Positions 32,863-43,705 of a DNA stretch of 64,000 nucleotides are shown piece after piece; the stretch's first letter is position 1; each line of letters begins with the position of its first letter. A model generated the notes under the pieces. It was not told where the DNA came from and did not search any database. It worked only from the letters and a program-made list of their open reading frames with translations. The DNA lies in NCBI GenBank assembly GCA_029990175.1, contig JARKIP010000010.1, positions 42,278,001 through 42,342,000 of the forward strand. Direction: 5' to 3'. The position numbers and the translations under genes were made by a program. This DNA is from Petunia secreta. Taxonomy: Eukaryota > Streptophyta > Magnoliopsida > Solanales > Solanaceae.

Positions 32863-34915
32863 TTTGCTTGCTTTACTTTTATTTATTTTTATTAGTATTT
32901 TTATGGTTGTATATTACTTTGGGTGATTATTTGGATTACAGGTTCATGTAATGTCGAGTTTAAGTGTGGGGTGTCCTCACCCCTGCCTAATATTGATGAC
33001 CTGTTGGGGGAAGTCTGAGTACCCCTTGCTCTATGGACGCTTGGTGGGTTCGTAATGGAGATGGTGCCCCTGCTCGCGCCAAAGGCTAGGTCGTTTAGCC
33101 TTCAGGGAAGTTCCTTTAACTCTTTCACTTTCTTTTTGTCGCACTGAGGACACGGCTTGATTTTAAGTTTGGGGTGGGGAAGCTTCCGTTCTTTTTGAGG
33201 TTATGGATGATTGTACCTCTAGGTATTTAATTTCAGCAATTTTTAATTTTGTCACTTGACTTTATTTTTATTTGTTTCTTGCTTTAATATATAGAAAAAT
33301 GAAAAAAATTTAGAAAACTAATGAAAAATTTCAAAAAGATTTTATTTTTAGTTTTGGTTAGTGGTACAGTCATCCGCCCCGTGGTTTTTCTTATGGTCTC
33401 GATTCTTTTCCATGGGTAGACCTTTGAATCGGGTAGTTTTATTTATTTATTTTTCTTTCTTTTTAGGATTAGTATAGTATTAGTTGTTAGGTGGCCTTAG
33501 ACGAAGAATTAGGTAGAATGCTAGGTGCCTTTGATTTGTTTGATATCGATGTACTTGGACTTATTACATGTTCCATTTGTGGTATCTTTTGGTTTTAAAT
33601 TGTGATGCATGCCTAGAAAAAAATGGAATGACCCCCTTGAGATGCTTGAGTCCACTCACTTGACTCTTTTGTGAACTATTGTCCATTAGTGCTTAAATTT
33701 CACAAATTGCACCTTATTTGTTTGATTGAGAGTTGTGATGGAATCATCTTGTGTGGACTGTGTGCAATGAGTGTTGTGAGGCATATTCTATTATACTCCG
33801 TGTTTGCATATTGGTGTCTAGAACTTGCTCTGTGTGTATGCAAAGCGAAATCCTAGGTTTGCTCTAGTCGGGAGATGATACAGGCCTTCTTGGATAAGCC
33901 TTTTACCTTGATTTGCCTACCCTTACATGCATCCTTGATTGTTATGATCTCTTTGACCTTTTGTTGGCACCCACACCGCAAGCCTACCCACTTGTTCTAA
34001 ATTATTTTCTTTTGACCCTTTACTCCTTAAAGCACTTTAATTGATAATTTTATATTATTGTGGAGTTGTGGTTGAATGTTGGGAGGTTTTTGAGTGGAAC
34101 CAATGAGGGGAATACTTGATAAATTGTGAAGTAGTTGAAGGAGCGTTGACAAAGTTTGGAAAGAATTGAATAGAACCGACAAATGAAAAAAAAAAGCTGA
34201 AAAAAATTGAAAAAAAGAAAAAAGAATAGAATTGAATATCCATCCTTGCTAGTGTTGTGCTTAAAAGAAAAATGACTACTTTGTGGAAAAGGTGTGTGAA
34301 GAAAAAAATTTGTTGTTTGGATGAAGTGGTTGTTGGTTTTGATGAGATATGTGCTTAAATTGAATGTGATGTATTAAAGTGCTTAGGGAGGTAGTCACTA
34401 TTATCCATATGTATCCTACCAGCCCCTTAGCCTACATTACAACCTTTTAAAGTCCTAGTTAATCCCGACTGGAGTGAGCCTACATTAGTAGAGTCCTACA
34501 CTACGGGCAAGCCTATGGTACATCGTGTGTGACATGTGAGCTTTTCATGAGAGTGAGTGAATTCGTTCTATGCTATTGTCCCCGTTCTATTCTTGATATT
34601 CATTGTTGTGTGTGATATTTGGGGGACACTCTCTTGCTTCATTATTGGTGAGGGCACACGGTTTACTTGAGATAAGTGAAGTCATGGCTTCTTGGTTGAG
34701 TAGGTAGTGGTGACTTTGTGGGAGCATGGTTGCAATGAGTCGAGTTTGTGCATTTCAGTTGTCTTGGGGTGGTTGTTCTCATGTTTTGATATTTGATAAA
34801 TTGTTGGCATGTTTATTGGACCCATAGTAGTCATGTGTGTACTCGTTCAATGGTCGGTATCAACCGTAGTCATAGGCAGATTTGTTCTACCTAAGTTGGG
34901 AAGTTATTTATACTT
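32863..34915 (+). other. 3' non-coding region of the non-autonomous element
   Basis: Similar in order and wording to 25750-26860 of the Athila element. It includes low-complexity A-rich sequence at 34180-34225. The ORFs here have no domain support. Confidence 0.65.
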
Positions 34916-34950
34916 GCTCGAGGGCGAGCAAAGGTTCAAGTGTGGGGTGG
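34916..34950 (+). promoter_or_regulatory. Stem-loop and polypurine tract before the 3' LTR
   Basis: GCTCGAGGGCGAGC (34916-34929) is the counterpart of GCTTGAGGACAAGC in the Athila element; AAGTGTGGGGTGG abuts the LTR. Confidence 0.7.
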
Positions 34951-36267
34951 TGATGTTTGGCATTTTATGCCTATATTTCCTTAATATTTCCTCACGTTTG
35001 GATATCTTATTCGCACATTTTTCAGTTGATGAATGTGATTTTGTACTAATTTTATATCGTGTGACTTGTAGGTTGTTATGAAATGCAATTGAAGCTTTAA
35101 AGAGCATGATCGAGCAAGAAAAGGCTGGAATTTGATTGAGGATTGGATCCTGCACAGGAAGGCACGGAACGAAGCAAGCTGCGAACGACGAAAGCAGGAA
35201 ATTGGCCTGGCGCGGTTCCAGGCGCGGGTGCGCCCCCTATAGCGCCCACTTTCTGGCGCGTTTTGTGGCGCGGGGCGTGGCCGTTGTGTGCGAGATTCGA
35301 CGGACTCTGCTTGGTTGTGCGCGTTTTGAGGCGCGGGGCGCCAGCTATAGCGCCCCTGGAGCGTTTTTGGAAGTCCTATATCGTCTAGGCTTAGGTGTAA
35401 CTAATTGCTAGGCTTTTGTAAACATTATAAATACTCTTTTATTTAGTTTTTGAAGGGAGTTCAGACTTTGGAGCAAGTTTTGGAGGAGAGGGGAGGAGCC
35501 CTAGATGTCTTCTAAACAAGTTCTTTCTCTCATTCTCTTATTCTTCTCTTTAATTCTATAGTTTGTTCGTTCTAGGGTTAGAGCAAATACATGAAGGTTG
35601 ATGTTTGAAAGTTGTTTTCTACCTATTAATTTACCATTACAGATTGTTTATTCTTCCTTGAGCCTAATTGTTTGGTTATTGAGGCATGATAATTGAACAC
35701 TATCTACGGTTTACAAGTTGAACTTGACAGAGGGAACTTGTAAACGCAAATATGAAAGAATAGGGTTTGATTGCGAACCTGGGCATCAGGGAATCGATTT
35801 GTGGGTAGGATAGACATATACTTGCTCACCTAACTTAACTAATCACAGAATTCGTTAATGCGTGCACGTGATTAACCCCATAGACACATAGGGATTGGAG
35901 TAGCCTGCATAGACCGTGAAGAATCGAAAGATTTTCACGGGTTTTTTAACCTGTTAGTTAGCAATCTAGGAAATCAAGAAGTAGAATTAACTGGAAAACT
36001 CAACTGGATTGTTCGTAACTCTGACCCTGGACCGTCTCTCTTTTATTGATAACAACCTATAATTGGCTCTATTACTTGACTTCAGTTATTTGTTTTAATT
36101 ATTGTTTTAGTTAGTAAAATCTCAACCATTGGAAAAAGATCCCTGAATAGTTCTTAAGAAATTGTTTGTTACGAGTCCAATCTGAATAGTCCTCGTGGGA
36201 ATGATACTCTACTTATTACTTTATTACTTGTTGACCACGTATACTTACGTGTGCGTTGGGAGCAACA
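34951..36267 (+). repeat. 3' LTR of the non-autonomous element
   Basis: 1317 bp, with GC-rich palindromes at 35205-35370 and a TATA box at 35425. It ends GCAACA before the GAACT duplication. Confidence 0.95.
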
Positions 36268-37400
36268 GAACTCCAACTATGTGCAATACATGTGTAGTGT
36301 TGAGATTAACTCTTTTTTTGTTTTAAAACTAATGTTTCCTTCTTTTGCAGCTCAAAAAAGACTTATGTTTCGTTCTTTAGGCAGGTCTGAGGTTTTTACC
36401 ACTACATTGAAGAAGTTTAAAGAGTTCCTTTAAAGAGTTCCGACTATGTTGTTCAGAGATATCCCACATGGAAGACAATTTTGATCTCATCTTCGATAAA
36501 AGTTATTTTGGAGAATGTAATTACAAACTGAAATTCATATTTATTAGTATCTGTTGTGTCACATAATAATATCTCACTTTTAGTGACTTGGAATTTGACA
36601 GTTTGCATTTTTGCTCTACTATTGGTAAACATGTATATTAGGACGATATATTAGAGTTATGAAATTGTTGGGGGCCATTGCACATCTAGTTTGACAATAA
36701 AAGACAGTTGAAAGGAAAAGGAGAAAGGAAATAAAAAATGTTGTGACATGATTCTGGTACTGAATGGACATGAAGGGGGATACTAAAAAGAAAATGTGAA
36801 CAATTAATTTTTGGGACAATAAAGTATTGCTCAAATAGTTTTGTCACGATTATGATCTTAAGCAAAGATGGTAATTAGAAAACTCTATTTGGCATGATGC
36901 AAAGTATTTCTTTAATTTAAGAAAATATTTTTTCTGATGAGATTATTATTTACTTTCAGTTGTTCCCGAACTTTTCTTTTAAGCAAATATTTTATCCTAT
37001 TTGAGGAGAGATTCATTTTGCTCTATGATTTTTACTTTTACGTCTAATTTCTTATTTGTTTTACAATTATTACTTCCTGCCTTCTCTTATCCCCTACCTT
37101 CCACTAATTACTGTAATCACCAACTTTCTGTCCATTTACTAGCTCCGAACCATGATTTGGAATCATTTTTTATTGTGAAATGTCTATTAAAAGCATATGT
37201 TACCTACTTTATGTCATAGCAAAATAGAGGCAAAGATATTATAAAAACCATTACTTGCAAGTGGCATCATGTTCCATTGACAGTTTTCTCAAAATTAAAC
37301 CAGCTTAACAAAAGTAATAGTGTGTAACAATTGAAATTAGATAAAAGAGTTTCAAATATCAAACTAGAAATAGGACATATCTAGCTTAGCTAGTGAATGG
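36268..37400. other. Host tract with an exon-like acceptor and a duplicated flank
   Basis: TTCTTTTGCAG at about 36340-36350 is a strong 3' splice site, followed by a frame (AQKRLMFRSLGRSEVFTTTL) ending at 36433. It could be a relic terminal exon. The part 36785-37160 is homologous to 58205-58610. The ORF at 37001-37219 is a by-product. Confidence 0.4.
36785..37160 (+). repeat. Duplicated host flank, copy 1
   Basis: Long collinear similarity to 58205-58610, for example AAAATGTGAACAA, AAGCAAAGATG, CACCTTCCACTAATTA-type text, TCTGTCCATT and CACCGAACCGTGATTT-type text. Numerous small indels indicate an old duplication. Confidence 0.85.
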
Positions 37401-37608
37401 TAAGAGAGTTGTACTGTAACTCAAAGGCCTGATTTCATTAATGAAAAACAATGAAGTATATATATACAGAGAAATCCTTGATTGAGGAGAAGTGTAAATC
37501 CTGAAAAAGGGGAAGAGCTAAACTATATCTTATGTTCAAACTAATAAAGATAAAAGGTTAATCTAAAAGCTATATCAACAAGGATAAGGATTAAAAGATA
37601 GCTCTCTA
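37401..37608 (-). repeat. Copia 3' LTR
   Basis: 208 bp, matching 42201-42407 with few changes (for example CAGAGAAATCC/CAGAGGAATCC). On the minus strand it starts TAGAGAGC and ends CTCTTA. Confidence 0.93.
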
Positions 37609-39130
37609 ATACGCCCCCTCAAGATGGACAATGTTTAGATGAGTGTAGATGCCAATCTTGTTCCTCAATCTTTCAAAATCAAACCAAGAAAGAGCTTTTA
37701 TTAGAATATCGGCAAGTTGGTCCTTAGTAGAGACATGACAAACCCGTAGAAAGCTTTTCTTCACCAAATCACGCACAAAATGAAAATCAACTTCCAAGTG
37801 TTTCATTCATGAATGAAAACCTGGTTTAGAATACAAATAGGTAGAATCCAGGTTGTCACAATATATCACTGGTGGATGTAAGAAGGGGACAACTAGTTCC
37901 TTAAATAAATTCCTCAATCAACAAAATTCAGCAACTGTAGATGCCACTGAGCGATATTCAGCCTCAGTCGAAGAGCGCACAAAAGATCGTTGCTCTTTAG
38001 AGCTCCAAGCGATAGGATTCTTTCCAAGAAAAATTATGTGAGCACTTGTGGAAGTGCGATCATCACGATTACCAGCCCAGTCCGCATCCAAGAAGGCATG
38101 AAGAGTTAAAGGAGAATCTTTGTGAAATAAAATACCTTTGTCAATGGTACCAAGAAGGTATCTGATCACCCGTTTGAGAGCTTGCCAATGATTGACTGTT
38201 GGATGATGAGAGAATTGAGCCAGAATCCTGGTGGAAAAGGCTATATCAGGTCTGGTTAAAGCTAAATACTGCAGGGAACCAGCAAGTATCCTATAATCAT
38301 GTGGATCACTTAATGGTGTACTGTCATCAAGCATCAATGTGTTAGTAGTAGCTAAAGGTGTCGCAACTGCCTTTGCACCTACCATAGAGGCCTTTTTGAC
38401 AATATCTTCAATATATTTCCTTTGTGACAGAAACAAACCAGTGGAGGTACGGGTAGCCTGAATACCATGAAAATAAGCAAGAGAACCAAGGTCTTTAACA
38501 GAAAATCTAGTCCTAAGCTTTGCAATGAATCTGTCTATAGCCTTCAGATTGTTCCCTGTGACAATTAAGTCACCTACATATACAATGAGATACAAAATAA
38601 TTCCAGTAAGAGAGAAGATAAATGAACAATTATCAGAGGAGCAGACCCTGAAACCCAATCTTAACAAAAAATCAGACAACTCTTGATACCAAGTACGAGG
38701 GGCTTGTTTGAGACCATACAATGACTTGTGCAATTTACTCACATGATCCGGCCTATTAGCATCAACAAATCCTTTGGGTTGTGCCATATATACTTCTTTG
38801 GTTAAAGTTCCATGCAAAAATGCATTATTAATATCTAGTTGCCAAAGCAACCAGCCTTGAGAAACAGCAAGAGAGAAAATGACCCGGACAGTGGTATGTT
38901 TTGCAACAGGGGAGAACATCTCAATATAATCAATACCTGGGCAACTAAATGAGCCTTATATTTGTTGAGACTGCCATCGGCATTTTTTTAACCCGAAATA
39001 TCCACTTAGAGCCAACAATATTTTTACCAGAAGGGCGTGGAACAAGGGTCCAAGTTCTCTGAGATGTTAAAGCATTAATCTCAGCTAATATGGCAGCATG
39101 CCAATCAGAGTCCTTGAGCGCACTCGCCAC
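37606..39130 (-). pseudogene. Copia reverse transcriptase and RNase H, broken
   Basis: The RT starts in the 39130-38945 frame (WHAAILAEINALTSQRTWTL, then GSKWIFRVK). It resumes after a frame change at 38919 with QLDINNAFLHGTLTKEVYMA and SLYGLKQAPRTWYQELSDFL. The catalytic box reads LIVYVGDLIVTG where copia normally has YVDD, so one catalytic Asp is replaced by Gly. Downstream YLALTRPDIAFS and the RNase H motifs DADWAGNRDDRTSTSAHI and RSSTEAEYRSVAS are intact. The final part, HLEVDFHFVRDLV to QLADILIKAL, is in another frame (37806-37606). The enzyme is predicted inactive. Confidence 0.93.
37609..37622 (-). promoter_or_regulatory. Copia polypurine tract
   Basis: The minus strand reads TTGAGGGGGCGTAT directly before the 3' LTR. 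Confidence 0.75.
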
Positions 39131-39202
39131 ACTTTTTGGTTCACACTTAAGAAGATAATGTTTGGTATCTTTAGATGTATCAACCGAAGCTGCAAAACAA
39201 AG

Positions 39203-40341
39203 TCAAGTAAGGGGCTTGCGAATATTGTTCTTTAAGCGAGTGACCGTAGGGTGGACATTTTGAGGAGAAGAAGGTGCATGTGAGATGGTTGTTGTTAATG
39301 ATGACACTGTTTCAGGGGTAGTTGTTACAGCATTATATGTAGCCAAATTCACAGGTTCCTGTACAGTAGCAGATGATATACAGGAGGGACTTGGAGGATT
39401 TGTACCTGAAAGACCTTCTATAGTTGGTGGAGATGCATAAGGTGAAGGAGTATTCCTCGGATACGCACCAGCTTCGGGTTGGACTGAAGAAGTAGTAGAC
39501 CCTATGGCTGTTGGAACAAAATAATGTGGAGCCCAATCTATAACAGTATCATTATTGACATAATTAGCAGTACCAGAATATTTAGAAAAGGGAAATTCAT
39601 GCTTAACAAAGTCAACATGGCGAGAAATATAAACTTTGCTTGTTTGAAGGTCATGACAAAGATAAGCACTTTGATTTGTTGAGTATCCCAAAAATATACA
39701 TGGAGTTGAGCGAGGCTCAAGTTTATTATGAGAATATGGATGTAGCCAAGGATGACAAGGACAACCAAAAACTCGAATTTTATGGTAGTTGGGAGGTTTT
39801 CCAAACAAGCGGAAGTATGGTGAATCCTGATTAAGCAAAGGTGTAGGAAGTCTATTTATAAGATACACAGCAGCTTGGAAAGCATACGACCAAAATAAAA
39901 GGGATAAATGGGACAATTAAAGTAAAGTAAGGTCGATTTCAACAATATGAGGATATTTGCGGTCAGCCGTTTCGTTATGTTCTGCTGTATACGGTGGTGT
40001 GAGAAAATGAGAAATGCCATGAGATGTAAGGAATTCTCTTAGACGAATATATTCACTACTATTATCGGAATAAATAGACACAAGGGAAAACTTAAAATAC
40101 TTTTCAACAAGAGTGTTAAATTTAGGGAATATATGATAGACCTCAGCTTTCCTTTTCATTGGGTAAAGCCAAACATACTTAGTAAAATGATCAACAAATA
40201 TAAGGTAATACTGAAAATCATAAATTGAAGAAATTGGAGAAGGCCCCCAAACATCAGAATAAACATACTCTAATGGAGATGACGATTTTATTGAAGAAAC
40301 ACCAAAGGGAAGTTTGTACATTTTATTGCATTTACAAGAAA

Positions 40342-40344
<3 letters not shown>
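39203..40344 (-). pseudogene. Copia integrase, broken
   Basis: The core spans 40344-39917: CNKMYKLPFG (end of the zinc-binding part), YSDVWGPSPIS (first Asp), SIYSDNSSEYI (second Asp), then HGISHFLTPPYTAEHNETAD where the catalytic Glu region has NETAD in place of the usual NGxxER. The next frame (39916-39203) has SYAFQAAVYLINRLPTPLLN, VFGCPCHPWLHPYSHNKLEP and FLGYSTNQSAYLC, the standard C-terminal copia segment, and then a Ser/Thr/Pro-rich linker. Frame changes separate the parts. Confidence 0.9.

Positions 40345-40383
<39 letters not shown>
40345..40383. repeat. 39-bp poly(A) run inside the copia coding region
   Basis: An uninterrupted A run on plus (T run on minus) falls between the pre-integrase domain and the integrase core, encoding a Phe run in one frame. 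It is an expanded homopolymer or an inserted A-tail remnant. Confidence 0.95.
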
Positions 40384-40384
<1 letters not shown>

Positions 40385-40385
<1 letters not shown>

Positions 40386-41110
40386 AGAGGAAACAAAACT
40401 AGAAATATTCAAAGAGCCTAAAATGTGACGCAAGACAGGAGATGATGGATGACCAATGCGGTCGTGCCAAGCTGCAGTAGAAGGGAGATGGGCATGAAAT
40501 ACTCTAGGTGAAGATGCAACTGTTGATGGCCACGGATAAACTCCATCTTTAGGCTTTTCCGTTACCAGATGCTCCCCCGTCAGATAATCCTTCACAATAT
40601 AAGAAGTAGGTGAGAATTCCACAGAAACATTATTTGATTTACATATTTGATAAACTGAAAGTAAATTTCTTTTCATTTGTGGAACACATAGAACATTAAA
40701 AAGATGGAAGGAACGAGTAAGTGTTGGTAAACAAGAAGAACCAGAGTGTGTAACTTTTAAATTATTACCATCGCCAATCATAACGTCGTCACCAGCATAA
40801 TCTGAATGAAGAGACAAATTATGTATATCACTGGTGATGTGATGGAAAGCACCAGAATCCAACAACCAATTTGTATCTGCCAAAGGGGTTGTGTTTGCAA
40901 CATTGGCTACTGGTTTAGGAGTACCAGCTGGACTATCATTCGAAGAAGTTGTGCCAGAGGTGCCAAGCCAAGAAAAAGCATTCTTAAACTTCCTACATCG
41001 TTTGACCACATGATCTGGTTTATCACAGTATTGACAAGTTACTTGGGGGTTTATAGTTATATCTTTGTTGAGAGCCATTATTGCTTGATGATTTGGAGTA
41101 TTGGTTGCTC
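40385..41110 (-). pseudogene. Copia zinc knuckle, protease and pre-integrase region
   Basis: The frame shows CQYCDKPDHVVKRC, a canonical CX2CX4HX4C knuckle at about 41035-40994. The protease active site NWLLDSGAFHHITSD follows (DSGA; about 40870-40825). The pre-integrase domain RVFHAHLPSTAAWHDRIGHP ends near 40430. Gag upstream is in a different frame, so a one-base shift lies near 41090. It ends at the poly(A)/poly(T) tract. Confidence 0.9.
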
Positions 41111-42129
41111 CTGGAATTAGAAGAATTGCGTGTAGCAAAATTAGCAGTAACAGGTGTACCAAGAACACTATTGTCACACTGAAGATATTGTTCATAATCA
41201 CATAACTTCTCATGTAACTCGTCAAAAGGAAAAGGTGTATCCCGAGTACGAATTGAATCCACAATGCCCCTGTACTTAGAAGGAAGTCCCTGCAAAACAT
41301 GTAAAGTAACATCATCCATAGTCAAGTTAGAACCAGCAGAGCTAAGAGTTGTGACAAGCTGTTTAACATGTTGAAGATAGGCGGACATCGGCTGTGATCC
41401 CTTAGCAGCCCTTAATAAAGACTCTTTCAGACCAAGATGCGACTCAGAGAGGGGCGTGCATACATAGTGTGCAATGTAGTCCAAACATTATAGGAGGTCT
41501 CTTCAGTGTTCACAAGTGGAAGAACTTCAGCAGAAAGAGTAATCAGATTGCAATTGTTATGTAGATGGCTGAACAGTCACAAAATGTGTGAACCCATATC
41601 CAATAAGAATAGAGCGCCACTAGGAGTACCACGTCTGATAATTAGACGAGGTAAGTTTGATAGAAGCCTGTAGAGAAGAATTTATGTTAATTAGAGCTGA
41701 TTGAGGGGAGGTATTCATACTTGGCTGCGAGGAAAGGATGGCAGAAGGAGTTGGGTTTATTATTGGATTATTGAATGAACTAGTTGGGAAAGTTTCAAAT
41801 AGGGGGTGTAATGAAGGAAGAGAAGAAAGAGAATGATTATCAGACAGTCTTAACAAGGGGTTTGTGCGTGGAGCAACCATTGAAATATTTGGTGTAGTCA
41901 ATGATGGTGAATAGCCCAGCGAGGGAATGAGAGAAGGTTTGCTAGCGTAACTGGTGGAAATTAGAGGCGGAGGGATGGAAGTTCCAACAAAGGAAAGGGG
42001 ATGCGTTCCAACAAGAAGAGTAGGAGTAGATTCTTATGCACTATCATGACTAGCAAGAATGGTTGTAGTAGTAGGATCTGTAGTAGATACTGGAGGACTT
42101 TGGGTAGATGAACTTACGTGGTGTGCCAT
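41023..42129 (-). pseudogene. Copia gag, broken
   Basis: The start at 42129 reads MAHHVSSSTQSPPVSTTDPT and soon meets a stop (near 42038). The frame 41901-41620 supplies a Ser/Pro-rich leader ending IKLTSSNYQTWYS, the usual gag opening. The frame 41484-41023 has the UBN2-type core (HLGLKESLLRAAKGSQPMSA, LHVLQGLPSKYRGIVDSI, FDELHEKLCDYEQYLQ). Stops and frame changes separate the three parts. Confidence 0.87.
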
Positions 42130-42187
42130 GAGCTTGGTAAGGAAAAAAATGTATATAGGTAAGACGTGACAAAGCAGCTAGGCAATA

Positions 42188-42200
42188 GAATCTAATACCA
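42188..42200 (-). promoter_or_regulatory. Copia primer-binding site
   Basis: The minus strand reads TGGTATTAGATTC directly after the LTR, a decayed match to the initiator-Met site TGGTATCAGAGC. Confidence 0.75.
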
Positions 42201-42407
42201 TAAGAGAGTTGTACTATAACTCAAAGGCCCGATTTCATTAATGAAAAACAATGAAGTATATATATACAGAGGAATCCTTGATTGAGGAGAAGTGTAAATT
42301 CTATAAAAAGGGAAGAGCTAAACTATATATGATGTTCAAACTAATAAAGATAAAGGTTAATCTAAAAGCTATATCAACAAGGATAAGGATTACAAGATAG
42401 CTCTCTA
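42201..42407 (-). repeat. Copia 5' LTR
   Basis: 207 bp, the partner of 37401-37608. It ends 7 bp before the Tat element LTR at 42415. Confidence 0.93.
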
Positions 42408-42414
42408 CTAAATG

Positions 42415-43618
42415 TGTAATGGTCGGATTTTGTTCAATCACGAAAGTGAAACGTGGCTAACTACGTGGTAAGATAAGAGCGATTATCAAAGACAGCATAA
42501 ATTGAGATTGGAGTGGGATAGCATTGATCAATAGAGTGTGATTGATTGAATGGGATCATGACCGGAAGATTTCAAAGACAGTTGCTTTGCCAGATAATGA
42601 TGATTGATCTTATCCCGCTTTTGTAGGAACGGATTTAGCGGATAAACGTGGGCAACTACTGTTGCGTAACTGATGGAGAGACGTGGGAGAGTGGAGTCCT
42701 TCTAAGGTTGGAGACTCCACATTTCTCGTCCTATAATATTTTCCCATTTTTCCCATTTGTGAGCTTACGTTTTACTGAACAAAGCAACCCCCTTTCAATT
42801 TTACTGTCATATCTCAGCCATTACTATCATCATGCCGCCATTATAATCATTGTATTAGTGCAAATCGATGCTTGGTTCAATTCTGAAGGAGGATTCTTCT
42901 CTTTCAACTAAAGCGCCAACCTTCGATCAATCAATACAATAAGCCTTACTGCTTTCATTTATTGCATTATTATTTGTTCTATCGTTTGCTTGTATTTTCA
43001 TTGTTTGATGCATTTGTTTATCATCATCGATCTTATTAATTACTTGTCGTCGCTTTGATAATAACACTAGTTTAGGAAGATTTCTGTGCAATCGATAAAT
43101 CATAACTTCATCGTTTTAACTAAGCATACCGTCAATTAAATCGTACTACTTTGCTCGTTTATTATTGTTGTCGTCGTAGTTCCATCATAACATCTTTCAT
43201 CGAATTCTGGTTAAAAATCGTTTACTTAATACGTAATCATCTGATAATTAAGCACGTGTTCTATAAATCAATAGCCGTTTATCTTGTTCGTAATTCATTG
43301 GTTCGCAATCATCAAGAATCAATCGTTTATAGTTAAATAGTCACATCATCGTAATTGATAAACCTGTTGCTTGTCTTCATTTATTCGATCATATCTGTCT
43401 TCGAATTGAACTTGTTATATCATGTACTGTTGAATTCATTGTCATTTGTTCTATCGAATCTGCTGTTTGCACGTTATCTTCGGTGGCATTTGTTAAATCG
43501 ATCACTTGTCAACGTAAATCGCTTGTCAACCGGTCAAATCAAGATATAAATGGTCGCCTAAAACTCAACTATATATAAATTTAATTATAATGCCTGAAGT
43601 CAGTTTTTAGGATATACA
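42415..43618 (+). repeat. Tat 5' LTR
   Basis: 1204 bp, starting TGTAATGG and ending GATATACA. The promoter reads CTATAATATTTTCCC near 42731, having lost one base compared with the 3' LTR. Confidence 0.95.
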
Positions 43619-43621
43619 ATT

Positions 43622-43638
43622 TGGCGCCCACCGTGGGG
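43622..43638 (+). promoter_or_regulatory. Tat primer-binding site
   Basis: TGGCGCCCACCGTGGGG, 3 nt after the LTR. Confidence 0.85.
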
Positions 43639-43705
43639 TCTAGGCAATCGATTTGTTCCGAGATCTGATCGTTGATACTACTTACATAGGTTTTCTTTTT
43701 TTACG

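Larger units (their letters stand above)
30382..36267 (+). mobile_element. Non-autonomous Athila derivative (LARD-like), complete
   Basis: The element is 5886 bp, flanked by a perfect 5-bp target duplication GAACT (30377-30381 and 36268-36272). The LTRs are 1316 and 1317 bp, starting TGATGTTTG and ending GCAACA. The primer-binding site is the Athila type. The interior is about 3.25 kb and has no protease, reverse transcriptase or integrase, only one ORF plus a 3' non-coding region that resembles that of the Athila at 14-28 kb. It would need proteins supplied in trans. Confidence 0.93.
37401..42407 (-). mobile_element. Ty1/copia retrotransposon, complete but degenerate
   Basis: The element is 5007 bp on the minus strand. 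Short LTRs (207-208 bp) bound gag, protease, integrase, reverse transcriptase and RNase H in copia order. LTR ends are TA...TA instead of TG...CA. I saw no clean target duplication: the left flank is AATGG and the right flank CTAAA. It is probably of the Ale/Retrofit group by size and LTR length, but that is a guess. Many frameshifts are present. Confidence 0.92.

Noticed and set aside
37396..42414. Target duplication of the copia as AATGG or AAATG
   Set aside because: The left flank is AATGG and the right flank CTAAA; AAATG belongs to the Tat element, so no copia duplication is claimed.
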